DNA of 64,000 nucleotides from positions 23,540 through 87,539 of the forward strand of contig CAZAPG010000026.1 in NCBI GenBank assembly GCA_964486935.1, given 5' to 3'. The translations under genes were made by a program, and so were the position numbers. The stretch comes from CAZAPG01 sp964486935. GTDB lineage: Bacteria > Chloroflexota > Anaerolineae > 4572-78 > J111. Of the stretch, positions 16,893 through 25,664 are shown piece by piece; within the stretch, counting starts at the first letter, position 1, and each line of letters begins with the position of its first letter. Under the pieces are notes generated by a model that searched no databases, was not told the DNA's origin, and was given only the letters and a program-made list of their open reading frames with translations.

Positions 16893-18665
16893 TTACTGCT
16901 TTTGGCGCCATTCGTGAATTTGGCCGTAGCGGTACATAACGGTGGGGGTGATGTTTTCAAACTCGGCCCGCGTTACCAGCGGGTTGGGCCGCCAGAAAGA
17001 GGGGAAGGCCGGCAAATCGGAGTTGATTATGCTGGCAATCTGGCTGTAAATTTCTTTGCGGGCTTCCAGGTCGGTCATCGAGGCGGCTTCGTTTAGCATT
17101 TGGTCAACTTCGGAGTTGCTGTAGAAGCTCCAGTTGCTGGCTCCGCCGGTGTAGAAGCCGGGGTAGATGATGTTGGGGTCGGGTACGCCGGCTTCATCCT
17201 GGTTGTGGAAGCGCATTTCGTAGCTTCCTTCAATTACGCTGCCAATGAAGGTGCCCCACTCGGCTTTGTTCAACTGCACGTCGATGCCAACTTTGGCCAA
17301 TTCGGCCTGCACAAATTCCACATACAGTTCGCGGAAGAAGTTACCCTGATTGGTTGAAAGTTGAATAGTAAAGCCATCGGGGTAGCCGGCTTCGGCCAGC
17401 AGCTCTTTGGCTCGCTCCGGGTCATATTCCGGCAGGCTGCTGGCGGGGTCGTAACCCCAACTGGCATTGGAAAAGATACTGTTGGCCGGCGAGGTGGTGC
17501 CTTGCAACACGCCTTCGGTAAAGGCCTCCCGGTCGATAGCGTGGGCAATGGCTTGCCGAACCAGCGGGTCTTGCAAAACGGGATGCTTTAGATTGAACCA
17601 GAGCGACTCCGGCCCCACCGAGGGCTGCTGGAATACCTGCAACTGGGGGATTTGGGCCAGGCGCGGCACTTCGGTGGGGGGAACAACCACCGTAACATCA
17701 ATATCGCCGGCTTCAACCGCAGCGGCCAATGCCTGCATGTCGGGAATTACAACGGTGGTGATGGTTTTGGGGCAGGGCATTTCACCCCAGTAGTCGGTGT
17801 TCCATTCCATCACAAAGCGGTTGCCTTTGTCCCACTCTTTAAATTTGTAGCGCCCGGTGCCAATAGGGGCCTGGCTGTAGGCCATATCTTCGGTAATTTC
17901 CTGCCCTTCCAGCAGATGTTTGGGCAGGAACTTCAAATCCTCGATGGCCACGGCCAAAAAACTGGGGTTGACGCCGTTCAGCTTAAACTGCACGGTTTTG
18001 TCGTCGACAATCTGGAAGCCTTCCAGCGAGTCTGCTTCGCCGGCAATCACTTTGTCGGCGCCTACCAGATTGGCAAAGCGCTCCTGAAAGATACCGGTAT
18101 AAGTGGGCTTGAGGATTTCCAGCAGGGTGTACTCAATATCTTCCACGGTAAAAGGCTCGCCATCGTGCCAGCGCACATCGGCGTCGGTAAGGGTAAAGGT
18201 GTAGATGGTGCCGTCGTCAGAAATCTCCCAGGATTTGGCCAGATGCGGCACAGGCTCCAGGGTTTCGGGGTCCAGCTCAATCAGGGTGTCAAACATCATA
18301 TCGGTGCGCCAAAAGCCATCGCTATCCACAATCAGGATGGGGTTGACGATGCGGCCATCGCCGTTGCTGCCAATGGTGATATCAAAGCCGCAACCGGCGG
18401 GCGCGTCGGCCATTGCCTCTTCGGCGGCTGGCTCGGCCTCTTCAGCCGGGGCTTCTTCGGCAGCGGTTTCTTCAGGCGCGGCTTCTTCGGCAGGCTCCTC
18501 GGCGGCTTCCTGGGCCGGTTCCTCGGCGGCCGCGGGTTCTTCGGCGGCAGGCTCCTCAACGGCTGCGGGTTCGGCGGGTTGGGCCGGTTCGGGCGCGGCG
18601 CCGCCGCAGGCGGCCACAACCAGGGCCAATATTGCCAGCAAACACAATAGATATATCCGCTTCAT
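16893..18665 (-). CDS. Peptide/opine-type ABC transporter substrate-binding lipoprotein (family 5)
   Basis: Extracytoplasmic solute-binding protein of 590 aa. The signal sequence MKRIYLLCLLAILALVVAAC ends in a lipobox (VAAC), so Cys20 is lipidated. Residues about 21-87 are a low-complexity linker of Ala, Glu and Pro, probably a flexible acidic tether across the wall. The SBP_bac_5 fold follows (FDTLIELDPETLEPVPHLAK, then DVRWHDGEPFTVEDIEYTL). Family members bind di-/oligopeptides, nickel or opines; the ligand cannot be read. First gene of the three-gene ABC set, with AGGAG before the ATG. Confidence 0.93.
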   Translation of the reverse strand: MKRIYLLCLLAILALVVAACGGAAPEPAQPAEPAAVEEPAAEEPAAAEEPAQEAAEEPAEEAAPEETAAEEAPAEEAEPAAEEAMADAPAGCGFDITIGSNGDGRIVNPILIVDSDGFWRTDMMFDTLIELDPETLEPVPHLAKSWEISDDGTIYTFTLTDADVRWHDGEPFTVEDIEYTLLEILKPTYTGIFQERFANLVGADKVIAGEADSLEGFQIVDDKTVQFKLNGVNPSFLAVAIEDLKFLPKHLLEGQEITEDMAYSQAPIGTGRYKFKEWDKGNRFVMEWNTDYWGEMPCPKTITTVVIPDMQALAAAVEAGDIDVTVVVPPTEVPRLAQIPQLQVFQQPSVGPESLWFNLKHPVLQDPLVRQAIAHAIDREAFTEGVLQGTTSPANSIFSNASWGYDPASSLPEYDPERAKELLAEAGYPDGFTIQLSTNQGNFFRELYVEFVQAELAKVGIDVQLNKAEWGTFIGSVIEGSYEMRFHNQDEAGVPDPNIIYPGFYTGGASNWSFYSNSEVDQMLNEAASMTDLEARKEIYSQIASIINSDLPAFPSFWRPNPLVTRAEFENITPTVMYRYGQIHEWRQKQ

Positions 18666-18719
18666 TTTTGGTTCTCCTCTTTTTGTCTATAGCAATTTAA
18701 CACAAAACCGGTATATTAC

Positions 18720-19967
18720 CTAAAACTTGTTGACTGCCACCTCACCTCCTTTCAAAACCAGTTTGACACCCCTTAAAGCCGACACATTTTCCAGGGGGTT
18801 TTGTTCAACCGCAATTAAATCGGCCAGTTTGCCTTTTTCCACCGTACCCAGCGAGTCGCCAACGCCGCACATCTCCGCCGGCGCGCGGGTCGAGGCCACC
18901 AACGCCTGCGCCGGAGTCATCCCGGCTTTGACCACCCACTCAATTTCCGGGATGGCCGTATCGGCGATGGGGTTCAAATCGGCCCCGTTGACAATTTTAA
19001 CCCCCGCTTTGAGGGCGTTTTGCAGGGCGCGGCGATGCAGTTCGGCCCCTTCCAGCGCCCGCTGAATGGAATATTCGGGCCACTCCCAGCGGCGCATGTA
19101 GGCTTCATCCTGGGTAACGGAAATGGTGGGGCAGTAGTAAACGCCCCGCTCGGCCATCAATTCGCAGACTTCCTCATTTAGCTCATAACCGTGCTCAATG
19201 CAATCCAGCCCGGCCTCGATGCCGACCCTGGCCGCCTCGGAGCAGCCGGTGTGGGCGCAAACCTTCAGGCCCTTGTTGTGGGCGGTATCGCAAGCCGCCT
19301 TTATTTCATCGTACGACATTTGCAGTTCGTACATGCTCTCACGGATACCGGCAATGCCGCCGGTAATCATCAACTTGATCCAGTCGACGCCCAGTTTGAT
19401 GAGGTGGCGGGTGGCTTTGCGGATTTCGTCGGGGCCGTCGGCCTCAATAATCGAGTCGGTGTAACGGGGTTCGACCCGCCCGTTGGCGGCGTGGCCGCCC
19501 GTAATGCGGATGCCCGGCCCGGCGCAGAACATACGCGGCCCCATTAGCCGTTTGTCATCGTAACCTTTGTGCCACAACCCCCCCGGCTGGCGGTTGGCGT
19601 AAGTTTCGCGCAGGGCCACGTCAATAAAATTGGCCTCGGCCACGGCCCGTAACGAAGTAACCCCCACCCGCAGGGCGGCGGTGGTGTTACGCACGGCGCG
19701 CAGGGTCGCTTCGGCCTCGGTTTGAAAGAGGGAAACCCGATTGGGGTCGGGGATCATACCGCTGGGGTGGCAGTGAACATCCCACAGGCCGGGCAACAGG
19801 TAAGCGCCGTTCAGGTTAATTACTGCCGCATCCGGCGGCGGCTGGCCGTTACCGCTCCGGTCAATCTGCTCAATTTTGTCATTGTTAATGAGCACACTGG
19901 CGGAAAAGGGCCGAAAGTTATCGCCCGCACACGTAATGACCTGGCAGTTAGTTAAATAGAGTTGCAT
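18720..19967 (-). CDS. Metal-dependent amidohydrolase (imidazolonepropionase/prolidase-like)
   Basis: Cytoplasmic hydrolase of 415 aa in the amidohydrolase superfamily. Metal ligands are readable: DVHCH (the HxH pair), the bridging Lys in WIKLMITGG, His in CAHTG, His in IEHGYE and Asp in NGADLNP. The N-terminal strand-rich piece and C-terminal return (KGKLADLIAVEQNPLENV) complete the composite beta-sandwich. Close relatives act on Xaa-Pro dipeptides or cyclic amides; substrate unknown. The start is preceded by the shared leader ATTTTCAGAGGAG. Its position just before the binding-protein gene supports a role in degrading an imported amide or peptide. Confidence 0.88.
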   Translation of the reverse strand: MQLYLTNCQVITCAGDNFRPFSASVLINNDKIEQIDRSGNGQPPPDAAVINLNGAYLLPGLWDVHCHPSGMIPDPNRVSLFQTEAEATLRAVRNTTAALRVGVTSLRAVAEANFIDVALRETYANRQPGGLWHKGYDDKRLMGPRMFCAGPGIRITGGHAANGRVEPRYTDSIIEADGPDEIRKATRHLIKLGVDWIKLMITGGIAGIRESMYELQMSYDEIKAACDTAHNKGLKVCAHTGCSEAARVGIEAGLDCIEHGYELNEEVCELMAERGVYYCPTISVTQDEAYMRRWEWPEYSIQRALEGAELHRRALQNALKAGVKIVNGADLNPIADTAIPEIEWVVKAGMTPAQALVASTRAPAEMCGVGDSLGTVEKGKLADLIAVEQNPLENVSALRGVKLVLKGGEVAVNKF

Positions 19968-20014
19968 AGTCGTCTCCTCTGAAAATTAGTGGTTACAAAA
20001 AAGGTACGCTTTGG

Positions 20015-20044
20015 GCCACGCACCGCGTTCCACGTTACGTGAAT
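20015..20044. repeat. Heptamer-unit intergenic repeat
   Basis: CCACGCA CCGCGTT CCACGTT ACGTG, a short run of degenerate 7-nt units between the SDR stop and the amidohydrolase start. Confidence 0.5.
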
Positions 20045-20051
20045 TTTTAGC

Positions 20052-20795
20052 TCAGGCCAGTGCGCCGCCATCCACTCGCAACACAATGCCCGTTACAAAA
20101 TCAGAAGTGGAGCCGGCCAAAAAATTGACCGCCCCCACCAAATCTTGCGGTTGGCCAATGCGCCCCAGCGGCACCGACGCGATGTAGCGTTCACGGCGGC
20201 CCGGTTCGGCCAAAAAGGGTTGCAGCAGGGGGGTCTCGATCACGCCGGGGGCAATGGTATTAACGCAAATGCCGTGTTTAGCCAGCGCTATAGCCGCTGA
20301 CTGACTAAACAGCTCGACGCCCGCTTTTGAGGCGCTGTAGTGGGCGCTGTAGGGAATGCCCCGCGCCGCCCCCACCGAACTGATGTTGATAATTTTGCCC
20401 TTGATACCCAAATTAACCATCGCCTGGGCGACCACCTGGGTGCAGAGGAAAACCCCCTTCAGGTTAATATTCAACACCCGGTCCCATTCAGCCTCGGGCA
20501 GCTCCAGCAGGTCGAACCGGGAAGTAACCCCGGCGTTGTTTACCAAAATGTCAATGTGTCCAAATTTATCCAGGGCTTGCTGCGCCAGATGTTCAACCTG
20601 AGATTTTTGGGACACATCGGTTTTTACCGCCAGCCCCCGGCGGCCCATCGCCTCGATTTGCCGGCAGGTTTCGCGCGCCGGGTCAATATCGGCAATGACA
20701 ATATCTGCCCCTTCGGCAGCCAACCCCCATGCAATGGCCTGGCCGTTGCCCATTGCTGCGCCGGTAACAATTGCCACCCTGTCGGTTAATTGCAC
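20052..20795 (-). CDS. Short-chain dehydrogenase/reductase
   Basis: NAD(P)-dependent oxidoreductase of 247 aa. Motifs in order: TGAAMGNGQ (TGxxxGxG cofactor loop), Asp at the end of strand beta2 (VIADID, favouring NAD), NNAG, the catalytic Ser (ISSV), the YSASK pair and the PG motif in IAPGVIET. Substrate unknown. The start is the GTG at 20795 because the leader ATTTTCAGAGGAG lies just before it (20803-20815). An in-frame ATG far upstream at 20975 would force translation through the palindromic repeat and is rejected. Likely first gene of the minus-strand run down to the ABC set. Confidence 0.9.
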   Translation of the reverse strand: MQLTDRVAIVTGAAMGNGQAIAWGLAAEGADIVIADIDPARETCRQIEAMGRRGLAVKTDVSQKSQVEHLAQQALDKFGHIDILVNNAGVTSRFDLLELPEAEWDRVLNINLKGVFLCTQVVAQAMVNLGIKGKIINISSVGAARGIPYSAHYSASKAGVELFSQSAAIALAKHGICVNTIAPGVIETPLLQPFLAEPGRRERYIASVPLGRIGQPQDLVGAVNFLAGSTSDFVTGIVLRVDGGALA

Positions 20796-20802
20796 CTGGT
20801 AT

Positions 20803-20815
20803 CTCCTCTGAAAAT
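20803..20815 (-). promoter_or_regulatory. Shared leader with Shine-Dalgarno (decides the SDR start)
   Basis: Minus-strand ATTTTCAGAGGAG, ending 8 nt before the GTG. The same 13-mer occurs before the genes starting at 14845, 19967 and 43393, and with one change before 11255. Confidence 0.7.
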
Positions 20816-20830
20816 AGACCCCCTCCCCAA

Positions 20831-20853
20831 CCCTCCCCCTGCCAGGGGGAGGG
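20831..20853. repeat. Palindromic hairpin repeat, short copy
   Basis: CCCTCCCCCTG / CAGGGGGAGGG, followed by GTCGCGTTAGCGACGGGTGGG, the same neighbourhood as in the copy at 14874-14920. Confidence 0.7.
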
Positions 20854-20894
20854 AGTCGCGTTAGCGACGGGTGGGGGTGGGTTAAATTTTCATT

Positions 20895-21044
20895 CTCGTT
20901 GCCGCCGAAGGCGTAGGAACTGTCACATTCCTGTGTAAATAAAGTTGGTAGAGTGGTTGCGGAGTGAAAAACCACAATTTTTCACTCCTCGTTGCCGCCG
21001 AAGGCAAGGGGATTGTTGCACCCCTGTGTAAATAAAGTTGGTTA
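20895..21044. repeat. Tandem ~57-bp repeat with internal hairpins
   Basis: Copies at 20895-20952 and 20988-21044 share CTCGTTGCCGCCGAAGGC at the start and CTGTGTAAATAAAGTTGGT at the end. Each has an internal small stem: AGGAA/TTCCT in the first and AGGGG/CCCCT in the second, so two base pairs are changed on both sides. Between the copies lies an 11-bp stem GGAGTGAAAAA/TTTTTCACTCC (20961-20988), which may serve as a terminator in either direction. Confidence 0.75.
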
Positions 21045-21405
21045 ATTTATTTTTGATGATGAGCGTGAGGAAATGTAAACGGAAAAAAAGTGATACAATT
21101 ATACGAATTTTATCCCATCCAAAAAGGGCAAATGGTATCAACCGATTGACCTATTGGTATCAAGATTGCCGTTGGCAACCCGCCAACAGGTCGTCAAATG
21201 GATGTCAAAGTTATACTTGCGGTCTGGTAAAGAGTGCGGTTATAATTGGTGGTGCTTTGCCCGGCGTAAATCTTCGATGAGTATGGTCAGCTACATCTTA
21301 GCCAGGCGGACGGCCCCTTGTGGTCGCCCACTTTGGGCCGGTACATGACCGGCTCCGGCCCGCCAACTCACGGTTGACACAACAATTAGGATTAAGGAGT
21401 AAGTG
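21045..21405. other. Gene-free upstream region of the Kelch gene
   Basis: No convincing gene. Short open frames here have no family-like sequence. It holds a candidate promoter TTGCGG (21217-21222), 18-nt spacer, TATAAT (21241-21246), and a small hairpin GTTGGC/GCCAAC near 21172-21188. The Shine-Dalgarno AAGGAG (21394-21399) belongs to the next gene. Confidence 0.5.
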
Positions 21406-23169
21406 ATGCCCGGCTTCTGGAGTTCTAACCTGTACGCAGATGTCACCCTGATAGTGCAAATTGTTTTCTACCTGATGTTGTGCGCCGGGGTGGTGGCGCA
21501 ACTACAGGGAAAATACAAGTGGCACGACCGCCTGCAGGTGCCGGTAGTGGTGCTGAACGTTTTTTTTATCATTCTGGTGATGTTACCCACCTTTAGAGCC
21601 GTTGCCGGCGATCTGCCGGGCAACTTGAATCAGGCGCCGGCAATGGTTACGCTCACCCACGCCGGCCTTGGCACACTGGCTCAATTGCTGGCTATCTATT
21701 GTCTGTTGGCCGGACTAAAAATTTTACCCCGCAAAATCGGCACGCTACGGTACTGGATGTGGGCCGCATACTCGGCCTGGACAGCTACCATTATTTTTGG
21801 CATTGGCGTCTATATTCTTTTTTATCTGACACCCACAGCTGCCTCAACCGCGCCGCAGCCCGTTGCCGAACACGACGCCGACCTGACCGGCGAACACGCC
21901 GCACCCTTCGATGAGTCGCCAGCGCTGGCCGACCCCTCCGCAGATGAGATTGTTGCCGAACACGCCGAACCGCCCGAAGCCCAATCGGCGCAACCTCAAC
22001 CCACCGCAGACGTTGCGTCCGGGCCGGTTGCCCCCTCCGAACCGGGTTTGGTTGAAGAGACCCCCGCCGGTGAACTGGTTGAGGAACACATCGAAGAAGC
22101 AGTGCAGGTTGAAGAACCTGTCTTTGCCGGACAGGCGGTTCAGGCGCAATGGCAGGCGCTACAGCCCACCAGCGCCGGCCCCGGCCCCAGATACGAGCAC
22201 GCCATGCAATACAACCCGGCCACCAACCGGCTATTTGTTTTTGGCGGCCGCAACGACAGCCAAACCTTTAATGACGTGTGGGCGCTCAATTTAGACACCC
22301 TGGCCTGGCGACAGTTAGCCGCCAACGCTCAGGTGGTAGCGCCGCCGGCCCGCTTTAGCGCGGTAATGATAGTTGACGAAGCCGGCGAAAATTTGTATAT
22401 TGCCACCGGACACACCCAGGACGGCCAGAATTTTAATGATGTTTGGAAGCTGAATCTCGCCTCTGAAACCTGGACCGACCTGACTGCCTCGGCCGGCCCG
22501 CCCCCCGAAGCCCGGTACGGCGGCCCCGGCGGCAATTTGGGCGGCAATTTAGTAACCACTCACGGCTTTGGCAGCACCCGCTATGATGATACCTGGCGTT
22601 TCAACCTGGCCACCGAACAGTGGGAAAACATAACCCCCGGCGGCGCGCTGCCCCTGCGCCGCTGCCTGTTTGCCGCCGCCCCCGCCGAAACCAATCTGGT
22701 CATCCACGGCGGTTGCGCTTCGGGCTTTGGCGATTGCTTTTTAGATGATACCTGGCTGCTGGATACTGCCGCCAACGCCTGGCAGCAGGTGTTGAGCGAT
22801 GTCAAACCGGCGGGCCGGCAGTATCACTCGCTGGCCGCTGCCGGCGCAAATCAGGTAATTCTGTTTGGCGGGCAGGATGCCAGCCGGGCCGCTCGCAACG
22901 ATGTGTGGATTCTCAATCTGGATTCCGGTAGCTGGCAGCCCATTGAAACTGCCGTCAGCCCCGATGCCCGCTACCAGCACGCGGCCGCGTGGGTTCCGGG
23001 TTTGGGGATGCTGCTGTTTGGGGGTCGCAATGATAGCGCCCTGGGCGATATGTGGCTGTTGACTCTGCCGGCTGCGGCTACTATCGACGAGGCTCCGGCT
23101 CCGCAACCAACCCCGGCCCCGCCGCCCAGCCCCACCCCTGAGCTTGTTTCTGAGCATGATGGCGGCTAA
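21406..23169 (+). CDS. Four-helix membrane domain fused to a Kelch beta-propeller
   Basis: 587-aa protein. Residues about 10-145 hold four hydrophobic helices (first near VTLIVQIVFYLMLCAGVV) in a layout like small DUF420-type membrane proteins. Residues about 146-240 are a Pro/Ala/Glu linker. Residues about 245-560 contain Kelch-type repeats, each with a RYEHA/FVFGGRND/FNDVWALNL pattern, which should form a beta-propeller outside the membrane. A Pro-rich tail follows. Propeller domains usually bind proteins or sugars; the ligand is unknown. ATG 21406 is preferred over GTG 21403 because of the spacing to AAGGAG. It opens the plus-strand glycan island. Confidence 0.72.
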   Translation: MPGFWSSNLYADVTLIVQIVFYLMLCAGVVAQLQGKYKWHDRLQVPVVVLNVFFIILVMLPTFRAVAGDLPGNLNQAPAMVTLTHAGLGTLAQLLAIYCLLAGLKILPRKIGTLRYWMWAAYSAWTATIIFGIGVYILFYLTPTAASTAPQPVAEHDADLTGEHAAPFDESPALADPSADEIVAEHAEPPEAQSAQPQPTADVASGPVAPSEPGLVEETPAGELVEEHIEEAVQVEEPVFAGQAVQAQWQALQPTSAGPGPRYEHAMQYNPATNRLFVFGGRNDSQTFNDVWALNLDTLAWRQLAANAQVVAPPARFSAVMIVDEAGENLYIATGHTQDGQNFNDVWKLNLASETWTDLTASAGPPPEARYGGPGGNLGGNLVTTHGFGSTRYDDTWRFNLATEQWENITPGGALPLRRCLFAAAPAETNLVIHGGCASGFGDCFLDDTWLLDTAANAWQQVLSDVKPAGRQYHSLAAAGANQVILFGGQDASRAARNDVWILNLDSGSWQPIETAVSPDARYQHAAAWVPGLGMLLFGGRNDSALGDMWLLTLPAAATIDEAPAPQPTPAPPPSPTPELVSEHDGG

Positions 23170-23207
23170 TTTTTTACAGCAGATTACACCATTTTTAAGC
23201 GGTTAAC

Positions 23208-24959
23208 GTGAGAGCATCAACATCTACTTTTGGTGAAAAAAAAGAAAAAGCAGCCTTGACGTTCATTGCCATAGTTTGTCTCACGCTGATTGCCTTTGCA
23301 TTGCGGCTTCATAACCTGGGCGCTCATAGCCTGTGGTACGATGAGTTGCTGCAACTGGATATTGTTCAGGGGCCGCTGGCAGACATCCATTCCCAACTCA
23401 TTCGGCATGCGGCCATGCCGCTGGATTACTATCTGCTGTACGGGTGGGTTAAATTGGGCAGGCAGGAGGTCTGGGTGCGCTTTCCGGCGCTGCTGTTTGG
23501 AGTGCTGGCGGTTCCTCTGGTTTATGCGCTGGCCAGGCGTCTGTTCAATTACAGGGTAGGGTTGATAGCCGCCGCCCTGTTAACCTTTTCCTCGTTTGCG
23601 GTTGAGTACAGCCAGGAAGCCCGGCCTTACGCCTTGCTGCTTTTTTGGGTAACAACAGCCAATTGGGGGTTGTGGCAGGTTTATCAAACGCATCGGTTAA
23701 AGTATTGGGCGCCGACAATTTTGGCCCTGGCCGCCGCTGGGTTGACTCACTATTTTGCCGTTTTTCTGTTGCTGCCAGCGGCTCTTTTTGTGGCGGGGCA
23801 TTGGCTGCGCCATTTGCGGCAGAAAATTTACTGGCTCCACGCCGCCTTTTTTGCGCTGGCAATTATTATTTTGACCCTGATATTTGGGCTGAATGGCCGG
23901 TTGGGGCATCTATACAGCGTTGGCGAGCGGTTTACCAGAGAAGCCGGCCAGCTTGATACTTATGTCATCCCCGCCGAAGAAAAACCCAATCGCGGTTCCG
24001 GGCCGCCATTTGAGTTGAATTTTTTTAGAGAAAGGGTTTTAATTCCTTTAGCCGCCGCTGCCCCAACCGCTTTATTGCTGTACAACCTGTTTTTCACTTT
24101 GGGCGTGTTGACTCTCATTCCGGCGCGGCCAAAAAATAGAGTGGCTGTTTTGCTGTTGCTGGGCTGGTTTGTGTTGCCGATTATTTTAATTTACGCTTTC
24201 CTGCTGCACCGGGGCACCTTTTTTGCCATCAGGTACATTCTCTATACCTTGCCGGCCTACTTGATACTGGTTGCAGTTGGGCTTGAGGCTACCGCCAGGG
24301 CAGTTACAAGGTTTGGAGCAAAAATTGGCCACATCTCCCGGCCCGGCGCCAGATATGTTGCGCTGGGCGGCGTCAGCCTGTTACTGCTTGGGCCGCTGGT
24401 AATGGCTCAGTATGGCCAGTTGCTTGCCGCCTACAATGCCGACTCCAGAGAAGATTGGCGGGCAGTGGGTCAACTGTTGTTTGATAACGCCTCTCTGGGC
24501 GATGCCGTAATTGCCGTAAAAGCCGAACCGGCCATAAACTGGTATTATCCCCTGGCGGCTGCCCCTTTTGGCGCTTACGGCCGCAGCGAGCCAATCTGGC
24601 GGGCTATTCGCACCCACCGGCAACACTGGTTTGTGTTGAGCAGTTATTCGTTCAAACGCGACCAGGGGTTGCGGGATTGGTTGGCGCAGCAAGGGGCTGT
24701 TAAAATAGCAATTGACCGGCGGGTGGTGGTCTATTTTCATCAGGAAGGAAAAAGTTTTGGAGAAACATTGGCGCAGGTTAAAGAGTTTACGCTGCCGCAA
24801 AAGGCGCTAACCTACCAGGGTTTAGCCGACCAGTTTCAGCAGCACGGCGATATTGAAACAAGCCAGTTGTTTTACCAAAGGGCGGAGGAGCTGGCCGAGA
24901 TTTCAGTTGAAACCACAACCTATCCAACGGTGTTAGCCACATTTATTACCAAAAAATAA
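23208..24959 (+). CDS. GT39-family membrane glycosyltransferase
   Basis: Polytopic membrane enzyme of 583 aa, GT-C fold. The first loop has the catalytic-type acidic pair (HSLWYDELLQLD), followed by HAAMPLDYYLLYGW and RFPALLFGVLAVPLVYALAR, the signature region of GT39/PMT_2 proteins. About ten helices are followed by a soluble C-terminus of ~150 residues. It should transfer a sugar from a polyprenyl-phosphate donor outside the membrane. GTG start. Neighbouring glycosyltransferases and a flippase place it in surface-glycan synthesis. Confidence 0.82.
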   Translation: MRASTSTFGEKKEKAALTFIAIVCLTLIAFALRLHNLGAHSLWYDELLQLDIVQGPLADIHSQLIRHAAMPLDYYLLYGWVKLGRQEVWVRFPALLFGVLAVPLVYALARRLFNYRVGLIAAALLTFSSFAVEYSQEARPYALLLFWVTTANWGLWQVYQTHRLKYWAPTILALAAAGLTHYFAVFLLLPAALFVAGHWLRHLRQKIYWLHAAFFALAIIILTLIFGLNGRLGHLYSVGERFTREAGQLDTYVIPAEEKPNRGSGPPFELNFFRERVLIPLAAAAPTALLLYNLFFTLGVLTLIPARPKNRVAVLLLLGWFVLPIILIYAFLLHRGTFFAIRYILYTLPAYLILVAVGLEATARAVTRFGAKIGHISRPGARYVALGGVSLLLLGPLVMAQYGQLLAAYNADSREDWRAVGQLLFDNASLGDAVIAVKAEPAINWYYPLAAAPFGAYGRSEPIWRAIRTHRQHWFVLSSYSFKRDQGLRDWLAQQGAVKIAIDRRVVVYFHQEGKSFGETLAQVKEFTLPQKALTYQGLADQFQQHGDIETSQLFYQRAEELAEISVETTTYPTVLATFITKK

Positions 24960-24962
24960 ATT

Positions 24963-24989
24963 ACCGCTTTGTGGTTTTTTGTGTATAAT
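24963..24989 (+). terminator. Weak terminator followed by a possible promoter -10
   Basis: ACCGC (24963-24967) / GTGGT (24971-24975) with TTTTTT after it, directly behind the GT39 stop codon. A TATAAT follows at 24984-24989, with only a poor -35 (TTACCG, 17 nt upstream). If real, this promoter would drive the long leader of the small peptide genes. Confidence 0.4.
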
Positions 24990-25664
24990 AGAATATACTT
25001 ATCCGCTCTATCAAGTCTCCGCTCAATTATTCAACCCAAAAAACGTGGAAGTATTACCTGTTTGAGGACTCCCGGTGAGTTTGGGTTGTAATTTTACCGG
25101 CTATACTTGCGCAGCCAGGTAAGCGTTCCCTTGACAAGAATTGTGAAAAACTTGTGGTGCTAAAGGGTCATATAAAAACATAAATCTGGTTAGAGGGTTC
25201 AGCCTCAAATCCAAAGGATAAGGGTTTGCGTAAGTTTTATTGATACAATCAGGTGCGGCCTCTGTTTGCCCAGGCGCTGGCCCTTTATTGGCGTCCTACC
25301 CCTTGCTATCGACTTCTCTGCTTGCCTCTGATTTGAGGATAGTCACGTGTAACTACTCAGCCGGCGTCGCCTGGGATTCAAATCCCAGGCTAAGACAGGT
25401 GAAAGTCGGTTAAAACCGACTCAAAAGCCCAATTTTAAGCGAATTCAGGGCGCTTGAGCGTCCTTGCGCCTGTTTCAGCCCGACGTTTTAACGCCGGGCG
25501 AACCGGCGGCTGAGTAGTTACAATGCCCAAACCCTTTAACTGAGCGAAAGGAGAAATGCTTTAGCCAAAAATGCAAAATTAAAACATCAGTTTACAAAAG
25601 GCGCGCTATCCAATTCTATCGATCCATAAAGAGCACCTAATTTATGAGGAAGGGAGAGCATCTT
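24990..25664. other. ~675-nt gene-free leader upstream of the twin peptide genes
   Basis: No gene is seen on either strand. It contains the 175-bp multi-hairpin element at 25348-25522, an inverted pair CCTCAAATC (near 25203) / GATTTGAGG (near 25330), and a Shine-Dalgarno-like AGGAAGGGAG (25647-25656) in front of the first peptide gene. Its length and structure suggest either a regulatory RNA leader or a repeat-rich spacer. Confidence 0.5.
25348..25522. repeat. 175-bp multi-hairpin element with 16-bp terminal inverted repeats
   Basis: Ends TGTAACTACTCAGCCG (25348-25363) and CGGCTGAGTAGTTACA (25507-25522) are perfect reverse complements. Inside are four hairpins: GCCTGGGATT/AATCCCAGGC (25369-25390), AGTCGGTT/AACCGACT (25404-25421), CAGGGCGC/GCGCCTG (25446-25472) and GCCCGACGTT/AACGCCGGGC (25478-25499, one mismatch). 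No coding potential. It could be a MITE or a structured RNA; no target-site duplication is obvious. Confidence 0.8.

Noticed and set aside
17652..18650. Long plus-strand open frame opposite the first binding-protein gene
   Set aside because: It is the antisense of an Ala/Glu/Pro-rich coding region in GC-rich DNA; the product is Gly/Phe/Arg low-complexity and the minus-strand protein is clearly a lipoprotein of a known family.
21038..21348. Short open frames upstream of the Kelch gene that might be a transposase remnant
   Set aside because: Neither frame shows a DDE, HTH or other transposase motif, and no terminal repeats or target duplication flank them.
25131..25170. Promoter TTGACA in the leader of the peptide genes
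   Set aside because: TTGACA is present, but no acceptable -10 follows at 16-18 nt.
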